In this document: positions 41,901 through 53,482 of the stretch, in pieces
Position numbering within the stretch: the first letter of the stretch is position 1
How the letters are laid out: every line of letters starts with the position of its first letter
Program-made: the position numbers and the translations under genes
Notes under the pieces: generated by a model
Databases searched by the model: none
What the model was told of the DNA's origin: nothing
Seen by the model: the letters and a program-made list of their open reading frames with translations, nothing else
Assembly (NCBI RefSeq): GCF_964340395.1
Contig: NC_135552.1
Coordinates: 9,347,494 to 9,411,493, forward strand
Source: Glandiceps talaboti
Taxonomy: Eukaryota; Hemichordata; Enteropneusta; Spengelidae
Reading direction: 5' to 3'
DNA length: 64,000 nucleotides

Positions 41901-43970
41901 CACAATTTTTGAAGTCACAATTTTTGACGTGTGCTACTTTTCTCTCCTATGGATAATAATAACTCCACCTGCCTTGCTGTCCTATTGGAAACTATGGCAA
42001 GATTTCATTTATACAATATATGTAATAAACAATAGCACTCTGAATTGTTTTAATCAACTATGGGTTTGGATTACTGTTATCTTATCAGGCATGGGAATTA
42101 TGGGGAATAAATACCGAAATTCTTTTGTTTTTGAGCTCTTTAGTATGTGAATATTTAAATGTACGCCCTCCCAGCCCATAATGGACGAAAGCAAACTTTG
42201 AACGACATAATGGGCGAGGCGACAGCCGAGCCCATTATGGAGTGCAAAGTTTGCTTGAGTCCATTATGGACTGGGAGGGCGTACATTATTGTTATTATTT
42301 TATAGTTTTGCCAATTCCAGTGAATTTGTAGACCGAGAAACACAAAACAACGTATAATATACACAGCGCTGAACATCGTCTGCCATGTTCGGCCCGGAAG
42401 CTGAATACTAATCATAGCGACACACGTACATACACGTACACACATATACACTTCAATGAACTGCTGTGAACACAAATTTGTTTCATTTTAATTTCAATCT
42501 TTTTAAAAATATTCTTATGGTGTTTACCTCATAATTTCCCTGTTCTTAAATACCCACACCTTTATTGCCTTACGGAATAAGCTTGTATTGTTATGCTCGT
42601 TCCGGGGCCGCGATGCCCAATAATGGAGTACATTATCAGTAATAATGTACAGCGATGACGTCACAAAATTCACTGGAATTGGTAATGCTATAATATAATT
42701 CCCAATATTGTGCCAAGTGAATAGTGCCCTCTAGCAGCCTATATTGCAACCTAGTGGTATTCCCTATACTGAACCATGCTAACAGCCACAGTTTTGCCAA
42801 GAGACTGATTATCACTGTCAAATCTTCATATAAACCTGAAATTGGCCTTACTTTTTATTCTCTGTTTTGTAGGTGTGATCAGAGCGGTAAATGACTTAGG
42901 TAAATTAGAGAGAGCATACTGCACTGAGACCAGACCGTACAACCAGGGGTCCAGACTAACAGCGTATGAATTGGTGCATGACAAAATACCAGCCACTTTA
43001 ATAGCTGACAGCGCAGTTGCCATGGCAATGAAGGAGAAGGAATTGTCAGGTACAATGAACAAAATCATTTCATCATGTTTAGTTGATGATAAATCTTTGT
43101 ATATGACACATGATAATGCACGTTTTTGTTTTAAACGTTTCCAAAATGTGTTAAAATGCAGTACATTTGTTACTCATTGCCTGGATTTATAATGGATTTC
43201 AAGAGAATAAAATTGTTGCCAGCCCAAAATATTTGTGTCAAGAAATATTTTTGATGGGCATATATTATATTTTCCAGCTGTTGTTGTGGGAGCAGATAGA
43301 GTGGTTGCCAATGGCGACACTGCTAATAAAATCGGAACCTACCAGCTGGCCATCTCAGCAAAGCATCATGGGATACCATTCTACATAGCCGCCCCAACCA
43401 CTTCCATAGATCTGAGTTTATCCAATGGTAAAGATATCGTCATAGAGGAACGTTCACACAAAGAATTGACAATGACGAAAGGATTTCAAGTAGCACCACC
43501 AGGTATATTTTTTAATTAATTTACCTCCCTAACCATGTCACTATCTCTCCCCCCCACCCCCTTTTCAGTGTGATTTCCAAATCATTCTTCATATTTAGTG
43601 TTATTTGACCAATGAACACTCTAACTGATGATGTTGAACACATAATCTGATGATGTTAAGCACCAAAATTGAAGATGTTATACACATCAACTGAATACCC
43701 CAGTGTATTGAACCACATAAACTGATGACGATACTTCAACAATACTCTTACTAGCTGAGACATTTCCACAACTTTAGAGTTCAATCCATGAATGATGAAT
43801 AACAGAATTTCTCTTTTTCGCCAGACATTACTTGTTGGAATCCAGCATTTGATGTGACACCTGGTGAACTCATTACTGGTGGTATCATCACAGAACATGG
43901 TGTCTTTAAACCAGACGAACTGAAGGAAAAACTAGAAAAACGCACAGTAAAGAAACAGAAAACATCATAG
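38921..43970 (+). CDS. MRI1: Methylthioribose-1-phosphate isomerase (complete, six coding exons, 360 aa)
   Basis: Coding exons: 38921-39049, 40118-40353, 41355-41524, 42873-43049, 43278-43502, 43825-43970; lengths sum to 1083 nt, all GT-AG. The enzyme converts 5-methylthioribose-1-phosphate to methylthioribulose-1-phosphate in cytosolic methionine salvage. The start [10 protein letters not shown] and the blocks [75 protein letters not shown] and WNPAFDVTP are family signatures. By family knowledge the catalytic Cys is C164 (THCNTG) and the Asp is D244 (GADR); both are present. The C-terminus is Lys-rich ([11 protein letters not shown]). Length is close to the human protein. The acceptor before exon 1 (ttcag at 38895-38899) implies an upstream non-coding exon. 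Nothing is missing. Confidence 0.96.
39445..39905 (-). mobile_element. 3' fragment of a non-LTR retrotransposon (LINE), antisense to MRI1
   Basis: On the minus strand the fragment ends in ACAATAAAGAATTATTATT, a typical microsatellite-like LINE tail. At its 5' side one frame reads [18 protein letters not shown], then [13 protein letters not shown]. This is the Cys/His motif common at the C-terminus of invertebrate LINE ORF2 proteins; the second Cys pair is degraded and stops follow. Lies in MRI1 intron 1. Confidence 0.65.
41355..41524 (+). CDS. MRI1: MRI1 exon 3, carrying the catalytic cysteine
   Basis: Starts after caccaccag and ends at gtatgg. Reads [20 protein letters not shown] and, further on, [19 protein letters not shown]. 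The Cys in THCNTG is the catalytic one in this isomerase family. Confidence 0.93.
42158..42692. mobile_element. Adjacent nested palindromic elements in MRI1 intron 3
   Basis: 42158-42287 is a hairpin with arms AATGTACGCCCTCCCAG and inverted partner, containing a second pair (AGCAAACTTTG / CAAAGTTTGCT) and a third (CATAATGGGC / GCCCATTATG). 42301-42692 is a second unit with terminal CCAATTCCAGTGAATTT and inverted partner at 42666-42682. No ORF; origin unclear. Confidence 0.65.
43278..43502 (+). CDS. MRI1: MRI1 exon 5, carrying the catalytic aspartate
   Basis: Starts after tttccag and ends at gtatat. Reads [20 protein letters not shown], then [20 protein letters not shown]. The Asp in GADR is the second catalytic residue. 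Confidence 0.94.
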
Positions 43971-44048
43971 TGATGATGCAGTGCTGAAACAACACATGAA
44001 GAGCACATACTTTTTAAAAAAATTCTCTGTAGCTGCCAGACAATGAAC

Positions 44049-44140
44049 AATGATGATGATGATGATGATGATGATGTTGGTGTTGATGATGATGATGTTG
44101 ATGATGATGACAATGACGATGATGATGACGATGACGACAA
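44049..44140. repeat. (GAT)n microsatellite in the MRI1 3' UTR region
   Basis: Begins about 80 bp after the MRI1 stop, with GTT and GAC interruptions. The poly-Ser frame on the minus strand is an artefact. Confidence 0.92.
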
Positions 44141-44340
44141 TGACGGCAACAACAACAGTGATATTAACAAAGTGATGATGATTCGATTGAATCTTCCTAC
44201 ATTATTTTGACACTATATCGTAATTAACCTTATTCAAATACCAAATTGTCTTGATAGGGGTGATGTGAAGCTATTACAAGGTTACCACTGATTGGATAAC
44301 ATACATATACATTATCGCTCATTAACAATACAGTCTACAG

Positions 44341-44830
44341 ATATGCTTGTTTCCTTTGTTTTCAAACCAATCAGAATGAATCTTATTAAGCTGTGCTTGT
44401 TTCCTTTGTTTTCAAACCAATCAAAATGAACCTACCAAAACTGTGCTTGTTTCCTTTGTTTTCAAACCAATCAGAATGAACCTACCAAAACTGTGCTTGT
44501 TTCCTGTGTTTTCTAACCAATCAGAATGAACCTACCAAAACTGTGCTTGTTTCCTTTATTTTCTTACCAATCATAATGAACCTACCAAAACTGTGCTTGT
44601 TTCCTGTGTTTTCTAACCAATCAGAATGAACCTACCAAAACTGTGCTTGTTTCCTTTGTTTTCAAACCAATCAGAATGAACCTACCAAAACTGCTTGTTT
44701 CCTTTATTTTCTTACCAATCATAATGAACCTACCAAAACTGTGCTTGTTTCCTTTATTTTCTAACCAATTATAATGATCCTATAAAAAAACCTGTGCTTC
44801 TTTCCTGTGTTTTCTAATCAGAATGAACCT
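44341..44830. repeat. 50-bp tandem array, about ten units, with a CCAAT motif in each
   Basis: Unit CTGTGCTTGTTTCCTTTGTT followed by TTCAAACCAATCAGAATGAA and CCTACCAAAA. Most units keep AACCAATCAG, a match to the NF-Y consensus. Some carry TTTATT or TCTAACC variants in an alternating pattern, suggesting higher-order duplication. Just downstream of MRI1. Confidence 0.95.
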
Positions 44831-45575
44831 TATAACATGCTTCACATTAACTGACTAGATATGTAGTTGTCAGTGGTTTCATAGTGCTATCAGTTTTGTA
44901 GCAACAGCACCTACTCTCAAAGTCAAACAAACTTATAAACTACACTTTAATACAATATAAGTAACTAGGGGTGCCGGGTGGTAAACCATCTTTATGTAAA
45001 CTACACTTATAATATAAGTAACTGGGGGAGGGGGGGGGGGGGTGTTAACCATCTTTATATCAATTTTATGGTGTTCAGTCTTTTGCATGGGTTATTTTTT
45101 TAGGGTCATTGATATTTGCCAATATTATCTGACTGAAATGTAATAGTACATTTTACAAGACTAGATTGTCTTTCACATCAACTACAGTATTACTACGTTA
45201 TGTTTGGACTAAAGGTGAGGTAGGAAAGTAGATTTAGAGACAAAACAGAATTATAATGTACAGACACTGTGCCTTTGATTTTTGACAAGAAGTGAAGTAT
45301 ACATGTAGAGATTAAAGCATGTTTTGGGCATAACAGAAAATAGCTCAGAGACTTAACTATCTGACTCAACAACTAGAGTTCTGGTGAACAACATATTTAT
45401 GACAGACAGCCAAGTCTTTAAGCTATTGGTAAAAAGGACTGGGGTAAAGCAATATATAAACAGAGCACAATTGAAGGGGCCTTTTAATTTTCTCTACTCA
45501 AATTTGAATAATGTCAGAGTAACAAATTAATGCAAAATAGCCTCAAATTTAGATATCTACTTAGATAACCTAATA

Positions 45576-45919
45576 TTGAGCTGTACTAGCTGCAACTTGA
45601 GACTGTTACCTTTTCAGTCAGATAACCAACAATAATACTTACTGAAAATTGTCAAAACCCCAGACATTGCACATGTTAATTAGAGGTCGGTATTCTCTGT
45701 AAGTAGCAGAGTAACAGGTTGAAATCATGATTGCATTGGGGGTGCTGATTTTGAGTACGACCCAAAAATCAATCGACTGGATATATTACACATACTATGT
45801 GTACAGCTACACAAATATGTTTACCCACAGGTGATTCCATTCATGTAGAATGAAAGTTAAGTCATTGTGTTTTTACAAAACTACTTTATAAATCTTAGGG
45901 TTGCAGCTAGTTCAGCTTC
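45576..45919. mobile_element. Inverted-repeat element, family B, shorter copy of about 344 bp
   Basis: Termini CTGTACTAGCTGCAACTTGA and inverted GAAGCTGAACTAGCTGCAAC. The interior shares ACTGAAAATTGTCAAAA, ACATTGCAC, GGTCG and GTACGACCCAAAAATCAA with the element at 387-904. Confidence 0.62.
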
Positions 45920-46409
45920 AAAGCTTTGTCGTAAATCACAGCTTCTTTTACGGCACCGTCCAAGACACACCACCGATATTTCGCAGTGTCGTGGAAGAAA
46001 TATTAGCTCTGGTTTGTAACAATGCTTTAATGGGGTCGCTTACACATTCGAAGGGGGTGACAAAGACATTGTTGTAAAACCAATAGCCCCCTACTCTCTT
46101 TTGTTACATCAGCTAGAAAATATATATACTGGTACTCTGACTTGGAGAGAATGGACAAAGATGGAATACAAGAGAATGCATAAAGACCAACAAACCATAA
46201 ACATAATTACATTAAAAAAAGGTTTAAATAAAACTATTTAGTGTATATTTAGCATAATGTGTGTGTTTTATTGTCTTTTGTTTGTAAGATACTAATGTGC
46301 ATGGAGTTTATATCTGTGAGATAGCAGAAAGTTTGCTACCAAGGACTGTATTTGACAGTCTATTTGAATATATGAACAGAAATAGACAACACACACTTCT
46401 GCAAATACC

Positions 46410-46916
46410 CTATCTGATAAAATCTGATATAGTGAACATGACGTGATTCTTTATTTACCTCTGTTTCCTACTTTTATTGTTATTTGTTGTTTTCTGTGAG
46501 CAAGTGCCTTGTTCCTACATCTGACACAATACCATAGGAGTTCCCATTCAAATCCCACACGCCGAGTGGATTTACTCAACCAATGAGAATGTGTAATATG
46601 TCAAAACATACAGGTACAGTACCTCAGAACACTGTTTGAAGAGAGCTTGAGCTCAGTGTGCAGACAATGATGTTATTGTTTTTATCTGATAGTTCTCTTT
46701 GTTTCAATTTCGATCATCAAGTGTTAAATTGTAAGACGGATTCTAAGCAGATACACACAAGTACAAGTGCAAGATTTGAATCTGAACTAGGGTATTGTGT
46801 CAGATTTAGGAACAAGGTGCTCAGAAGGAAAAAGAACAAATGACAATAAAAGTAAGAAACAGAGGTAAATGAAGAAATCACACCCAGTTCACTACATCAA
46901 GATTTTAATCAGATTG
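46410..46916. mobile_element. Non-autonomous inverted-repeat element, family A, 507 bp
   Basis: Inverted termini of roughly 100 bp (through TAGTGAAC, TTTACCTCTGTTTCCTAC and a GCAAGTGCCTTGTTCC-like segment). Flanked by GCAAATACC (46401-46409) and GCAAATATC (46917-46925). A shared interior block, TTTACTCAACCAATGAGAAT, matches the 22-kb copy reversed. Intergenic, after MRI1. Confidence 0.82.
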
Positions 46917-47905
46917 GCAAATATCACAAGTATACCACAGTCACACATATCCATCATGGGGGTCTGTTACATGATCTTGATGTATAACAATCAAATATTA
47001 CACTAATACACAATGATTTCTTTGTAATTTTTACAAATTTATTTCATCAGTAAACAAATTATATACACATAATTCCAGTATCAAAAAAGAAACAATGGTT
47101 TTGCACATTTTTTTCATCCATAAATCTCTGACTTTATGAAAACTTGTTTTCATAGTTGACTTGCATAGAGTAATCACTTCAATATTAAAAGAACAAGGAT
47201 TAATACAGCAGGAAAAGTTCATTACAGCCACAATCATTTTCGTTACTTCAAAAAGTATTCACAATTCTATAGGACCGTTAAATGGAATGCTGAATTAGGA
47301 TCAACAGAATGAACAGACTGTTACAGTGTTAATAATGTATTTTGGTTATTTTAGCTTATTTACTTGAAATCATGATCGTTTCAAAATAAATCAGCATGTA
47401 AATGAAATCACCATCACTGGTAAATTCTGAGTAACTACATGTAATAAAGGCAGTGTTATTATAGTGTTAATCAATACATTATAAAAGTGATGTGGCTATA
47501 AGTACACGCTAGCCAAAACTTTTTTCCAGTACAAAGAAGCTTGGTAACTGACACTGGCAATTTTAACTTTCATAGATACTAAGGGGCTAGATCAATGCTA
47601 TTGTTCAATGTAGGATAAAAACTAAATACTTTTAGTTAGGCCCACACCCCCTAACTAAATTGGCCAAAATTGAAAATGTTTCGACAGCACAATCGAGTTC
47701 AAATCTGTGTAGTTGTATGTAGTACTATGAATACAAACCCAGTCGTTCTTTTGTTGATACTTTACTTTATTTTAGTGCCATGCATTTACTCTTTTTCTAT
47801 TTTTCAATTTGACATTTGTTTATATAGAAATATTGCATTTAGGAGTACAAACAGATCCATTGAAAGTAAAATTGATTTTGTAGGATGAGAACTAAAATGG
47901 CTCAA

Positions 47906-47930
47906 CCCCCCCCCCCCCCCCCCCCCCCCC
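47906..47930. repeat. Homopolymer of 25 C
   Basis: Longest of several pure G or C runs of ten or more in the window (others near 2803, 8419, 31492, 35599, 36431, 39112, 45028, 59961). Confidence 0.97.
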
Positions 47931-48054
47931 ATGATAAAATTATAAAATTTGATCAATTCGGCATATATAACTCTCCAATCCACCCGTTTTATAATAGTAC
48001 CAAGTTTATACATTATTTACATTATTACATAATGTACAAGTGATTACTTGCACT

Positions 48055-48132
<78 letters not shown>
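48055..48132. repeat. (GT)n microsatellite, about 38 units
   Basis: Pure dinucleotide tract. Confidence 0.97.
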
Positions 48133-48133
<1 letters not shown>

Positions 48134-48822
48134 TAGTGACATTTCACTGGGAATACAATACTATAAAACATGATTGGATACCTGCATACAAATGAGTGCA
48201 TGATTGTTCCTTGTACTCATAAGAGAGTGATTGCACAATATGATTTTTATGAAAATTTGCTGTTTCAGACAAACATGTAAATGTAATAATAACAGAATCC
48301 CATGCCATGTTAGTTTCCAGTGTGTGGGTACTCAGGGGTATTTGCACTCGTGTTTGCAGTATTTTCTGCTGCACTTTCACTCGCTATGCTTGTGAAAGTA
48401 CACCAGTGACCACATAGAATTTTGAAAGCGTTTGTGCAAATATCCGATGTACACCATACAAGGGGTTCTGTCATAGTATTCTGTCAAAATCATGACATTT
48501 CATGTAGCTCATAATCACAATATCATATTATATGAATACGTTTTCTTTGTATAAAACGTTTCATGGTACCATTGCATTGAGTTTTTTTTTTCTTTAAAAA
48601 AGTACAGTAACAGCTTAAGACTTATTTTTCTGAGGATTCTGAGGTGAACACTGAAGTATTCATTTTTCATGAAAATTATTGACTTTTGGACCAGTTCATA
48701 TATTTGTATCCCAAAATAGCTGACAAAGCTTTATATTAGAACTGTGGTATATTGTTACTATGGAATTAAGCCCCAATTTGTAGAACCTGTCACTATGGAT
48801 CCAGACTTGCAAAACTTACGAT

Positions 48823-48828
48823 TTTATT
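48823..48828 (-). terminator. PCYOX1: Candidate polyadenylation signal of PCYOX1
   Basis: AATAAA on the minus strand about 300 nt after the stop codon, the first canonical hexamer downstream. Cleavage site not determinable. Confidence 0.35.
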
Positions 48829-49124
48829 ACACATTGCTAACTTTGTCGTCACACAACACAGAGGGCGCTCTCATGTGACTATGTCACATGCTCATTATAC
48901 GTTATGAAATCCTTGCTTGGTGCGATGTAAATATTTTGGTGAGAATTTGGAGAACAACATACCGAGATGAGTTATTAGAGGAGTTATTGATCAAGGACAT
49001 AGGCACTGTATACTTATCTAGTGTGTAAGTTCATTAAAGTTTTTTGTTTATCTGCAAATATAGTGTTCCATGATGTAAATTTACAGAATGTAAACATTTG
49101 CAGCGAGGTCTTCCAGCTTTAAGT

Positions 49125-52100
49125 TTACAGTTCATTTTTTTGTTTTATCTGTTGATCTATCTTGTCATTTAGTTCATAGTATTTATTGTAAGCCAGTAAA
49201 GCAGTGTTCTTTGACCCGACAGCCACCATATCCATAGCACTAGCCGCCCACTCCACACCATTGATGTAGTATAATCTATCATACAATTCAAACTCTGGCA
49301 AGATATCTGGAGGGTTGTAATGTGGGTATGCTAACCAGTCCACCACTTTAGTTTCTTCCCTAGATTTAAAAATCTTATCAAACTGCTCTCCTGACAGTGG
49401 TTTCTTTGAGAAGACTTTCCACACTGGTTTTTGAGTATCCACTTTCTCTTTCTGATAGTCGACTGCAAAGTTGTGAGCCACACTGTTGATCCCAAACTTG
49501 TTATCTCGAGTTGTCAGGATTGCATTTGGACATGTCTTCATATCAGAGCATCCAAAGGCCTTGGCGTCAAGCTGACCATCAACAAACGTCGCTACTGTTC
49601 TGTGATATGGCTGTGGAAAGTTCTTGATTTCCTTAGGGAAGCCAGTGAAGTTGATATTAGACATCCCGTCATGTAAAGGTACAGCAACAACAATGATATC
49701 ATACTTTCCTGCAATGTGAGTTCTAGGCTTCCCATCTCTGTCTGGCTGGTCGGCAATGACTAAATAGTAGCCACCTTTTTTTGATAGTTTGACACCACTC
49801 ACAGCTGTTTTGTAAACCGTTGCTTTGGATTCCTCTAAGAGTCGTGAACATACTTGTTTATTGCTACCATAAACAGACCACAAACCACCCTGTACTCCAG
49901 CCAATGACACCATACCTGTGAAAACAGCACACACAAAAATTGTGTAATTTCTGCTCTTCTGAAGTATGTAGGCCAGACTCCAACTATCACAATTATGATT
50001 TCCATTACGACCATTATGTTCTCTATTCAAAATTACTGCATGTCGCCCTTCATATTTCTTCTTGGTTTTAAGTTACAATGGGGTTTTATTGCACAAAGCA
50101 AAAATTTTAGACTTATAGTCCTGAGGCAGATATATACATGTATGTACTATGTTAACTGCATATACATGTAGCTTGTGGTACAAACTGAACAAAATTCTTG
50201 TGATTAAGTATACAGACATACCAGCAAATGCCGACATATTTGCAGACTGTCCATAGTTGACTCTAGTAGCAATAGATACCATCTCATTAATAAACTCATC
50301 ACCATATCCTTCATCTTTCAGTAACTGTGCTAAATGAACTTTTGTGTAGTCTACATACTCTTCACCACCCATAGCTTTAAGAATCCCTTCTACTGAGCTG
50401 TAAGCTATCCCATGATTAGCTTGAATATCATAGATCCTATTAGACAGAAGAAAGAAAATGGATATTTAACAGTGTATGGTTGATGTTGCACAGTGGTAAG
50501 TAGATCAAATAAACATGAATTCCCTAAGTGTTTTATAGAAGTTCTCAACAAAAATTATGGTACAATTAATACAAAGTACGGAAATACATGTATATGCAAA
50601 TTTGACCACATTTCCTGATTCTCAAACCTTTGCAAGAATACCGTTAATAATGGTCAGTTACACTGCTGACCAAATTCTATTTCTCTCTAGAAATGAAAAG
50701 AAAGTTTGGTGAAAATTACAGGAAATAAGAAAAGAACAAATTGTATATATATACTTTGATGCTCTTGTCGACTTACATACCAAAGATCATAAATTACAGA
50801 CTGTGACTTTGCAAGATACAGTAATTCTTACCTACTGTACTTGTCAATAAGTGTCTTCAATGCACTATTTAACTTAATCAGATTAAAGCCATACTTCCAG
50901 AACAATTTGGCAAATGTCACCATGGACCAATCACTTTCGATAAATACAAACTCTTCACCATTGTAAATACCCATTTTACTACTAGTTGGTTTATCCTTGT
51001 GTTTTAATCCTACACATGAAAAAGCAGACATGCAATTCTTTTAATCATATCTCTGTTTGTCCACAGTAATAACAGTAATTTTACAGTGGTTGTTTTAATG
51101 GAAAGTATTTGAAAATAACCTGAGTGCCCAAGGTCTTTTCTGGGGTTCCCTGTCAAAATCTATGAATACTATATAGTATATCAAAGTGTGCAATTTGCAG
51201 GAGCAAGTAACACACCAATCTGACAAAAATTTGATTATGTTGCTAGATCTGTGACTCTGCTTGCACTGTTAGAACAAGTGCTAGCAGAGTCACAGATCCA
51301 GCAACCAAGACAGGATAACTTCATGTGATAAATGGACTTTGTGGGATTGAGTTGGGATACAACATGGTCAGAATTGAGGTCCATAACATTTCACATCTAA
51401 GCAGGCCCAAGCCTAGTCTGGAAGGTACAATGTGCTATGCTGTGCTGTGCTGTGCTGTGCTGTGCTGTGCTATCCTATCAGTCAGCACTCATGTGAAGAG
51501 ATAGCCAATGAGGGTGGGATAACATGGTGTATCTTACAGACTACACCAAGCTAGGAGTGACATGAAATCTTACCCAAAGTTTGAACAAATTCCTGCATAT
51601 ACATATTCTTAGGGTGGATAACTGTGGCCCCTGATTCATAGATATGACCACCAATGTTAACGGTGGATAATCTGCCACCTATGTCTCCTGGATCATATAC
51701 ATCCAACTCTGCTCTTTCACCAAATAAATTACGCAGGAAATAGGAGCATGATGAACCACCAATGCCACCTCCAAGAATACCTACAATTACAAACATCATA
51801 CAAAGTCTTCATTCTAAAATTTTACAGTACATAGTTCCATCAACAGTGTTTGTTTTCCCCTAGGCTACATTTTGTTACTTTTTGCCCCTCTCAAAATTAA
51901 TAATAACAAAAAGCTACATTGAATTGTTGAGGTTACTGTGTACACTGTGTGAAAGAGTCCTTCATCAGGTACAAATCCATCATCAAAAATAGATTTTATT
52001 AAAAGTAGGGTGACTTTGATCCCTAAGGTAATCAAACACGCCTCTGGGAGTACATACTAAATTAAAAACAAAATACATACAGGTACAAAATGTACATGTA

Positions 52101-53482
52101 TTAAAGTTGAAAACCAAAATACATGCAATATCATGCCAGTTACTGTCATTGGGCTTTTAAAAAAGCATGGGATACAATTCACTAAATATGCAAAACAGTG
52201 GACTGTCTGTAAAAAAGGTACTTTACATATTTGTAAGTTGTATCACAGCTAGGAAGTTAGAGGAGAGACCAGGGCTTGAAATTAACTTTTTTCCAATAGT
52301 CCTTATTCCTGAACTGAAAACAGAGTTTCTCTATCAGAAATAAGTTTGTTATTAAAATACTTTGGTAAGTAAATCTTCCATTCTTGAAATCATCATTCGA
52401 ATAATCAAGGGTATAAGCCTGAGCGGGCTACCAGCTGCAAATTATGGCAGCCCCATGACAAGAATTAGTAGTTTGTGGCCATGCAATCGGATTAAAATCT
52501 GATGTTAGATAGGCTGGTATTCCTGTATTTACCTTTATTCCATCGTTATTGAGTCTTTTACGTGGTTTTTTTTCCTGGGCAAACGCCTTTCCAACGTTTC
52601 CAACGCGTTCGCCCAGGAAAAAAAAAACTCACGTAAAAGACACAATAACGATGGAATAAAGGTAAATACAGGAATACCAGCCTATCTAACATCAGATTTT
52701 AATCAGATTGGTGGCCATGGGACTACTGTTAATTTTGAGCCCTGAATTAGGGATAGAAATAACATTATAATTGGACTTTATAGACATATATATCTCTAAC
52801 ATCAAATAGCCACTGCAAGTTTTCCACACAGAATTATTAAGAAATGCTTCATTTTCTGTGGGCATATATTTATTGTCACTTTGACAGATTTTTTATTTCA
52901 AACAAAATAAAACCCAACTGATTAAAATGTGGTATTTTTAAATTCATATTGACGACTCAGTTTGTGATAACATATATACATATTAAACTTATGCAATCCA
53001 AGTGGAATAGTTGACAGTACTGGACAGTAGACTCTGGACTGAACCATTACCCCCATTAGCAATATTTCTTATATTGTACTCTAACTAAACATGACAAAAA
53101 CAGCAATGGTCTCAAATGGTATCGATACAAATATGAATAGTGATGTGTATACATTCTTTTGAAACACAAAACAAGAGTCGATTCAAACGAGGTGTAACGT
53201 CATACACTCCATGTTTAACAACACTTTGTTTACGTCCGCGTACGTCCGTTGACCTCAAGCCTCGAGGGGATGACCCCGAGTCGAGTCAGGAATCATTTAT
53301 TTAATAATTACAGTAGATAACACGGTGCAGAGGTAAATTGAAAATATGAAATTATCATTACCAATGCGAACTGGGGGATCAGCCTGTTGCTCTGCCTCTC
53401 TTGCATGACAAATGAAACGAGAGAAAATAAAACACACGGGCGCGACAAGGATAACTCTTCTCAACGCTGTCGCCATTTTCAT
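49125..53482 (-). CDS. PCYOX1: Prenylcysteine oxidase (complete, five exons, 503 aa)
   Basis: Exons in transcript order: 53362-53482, 51574-51780, 50832-51009, 50222-50436, 49125-49915; 1512 nt including stop, all GT-AG and in phase. The FAD-dependent thioether oxidase cleaves prenylcysteine, released by breakdown of prenylated proteins, to cysteine, an aldehyde and H2O2, in the lysosome or secretory route. Residues 1-25 form a signal peptide (hydrophobic VILVAPVCFIFSRFICHA). The dinucleotide motif GILGGGIGGSSCSYFL starts at 41. Other family blocks are GGRLSTVNIGG, YESGATVIHP, RVNYGQSANMSAFAG, VDWLAYPHYNPP, DRLYYINGVEWAASAMDM and ALLAYN. Length equals the human protein within two residues. 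The vertebrate paralogue PCYOX1L cannot be excluded by eye; a single invertebrate ancestor is likely. An alternative in-frame ATG two codons later has the better Kozak context. Confidence 0.94.
51431..51471. repeat. (TGTGC)n microsatellite
   Basis: About eight pentamer units in PCYOX1 intron 2. Confidence 0.92.
52262..52760. repeat. Older dispersed repeat, interrupted by the 52.48-kb foldback element
   Basis: Segments GGCTACCAGCTGCAAATTAT and GGGACTACTGTTAATTTTGA either side of the element match, in reverse, the uninterrupted repeat at 37433-37535. Confidence 0.7.
52484..52710. mobile_element. Foldback element, family A, 227 bp, nearly all inverted repeat
   Basis: Arms of about 100 bp are almost perfect inverted copies, from CAATCGGATTAAAATCTGAT to TTTCCTGGGCAAACGC around a short centre. 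Target duplication GTGGCCATG on both sides (52475-52483 and 52711-52719). Lies in PCYOX1 intron 1, inside an older repeat. Confidence 0.88.
53362..53482 (-). CDS. PCYOX1: PCYOX1 exon 1: signal peptide
   Basis: Encodes MKMATALRRVILVAPVCFIF and a further 20 residues ending DPPVRI: basic start, hydrophobic core, then a polar region. Donor gtaatg at 53361 downward. The start at 53482 is taken for length; ATG at 53476 (AAAATGG) is equally possible. Confidence 0.88.

Larger units (their letters stand above)
44840..48800. other. Convergent intergenic region between MRI1 and PCYOX1
   Basis: Contains the two elements listed, a 25-base C run (47906-47930) and a (GT)n tract. No gene recognised. Confidence 0.45.

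Noticed and set aside
43781-44170. 129-codon Ser-rich minus-strand frame
   Set aside because: Antisense of MRI1 exon 6 and the (GAT)n repeat.
46540-46570. Possible tRNA B-box-like ATTCAAATCCC
   Set aside because: No matching A-box or cloverleaf around it, and it lies inside the family A transposon.
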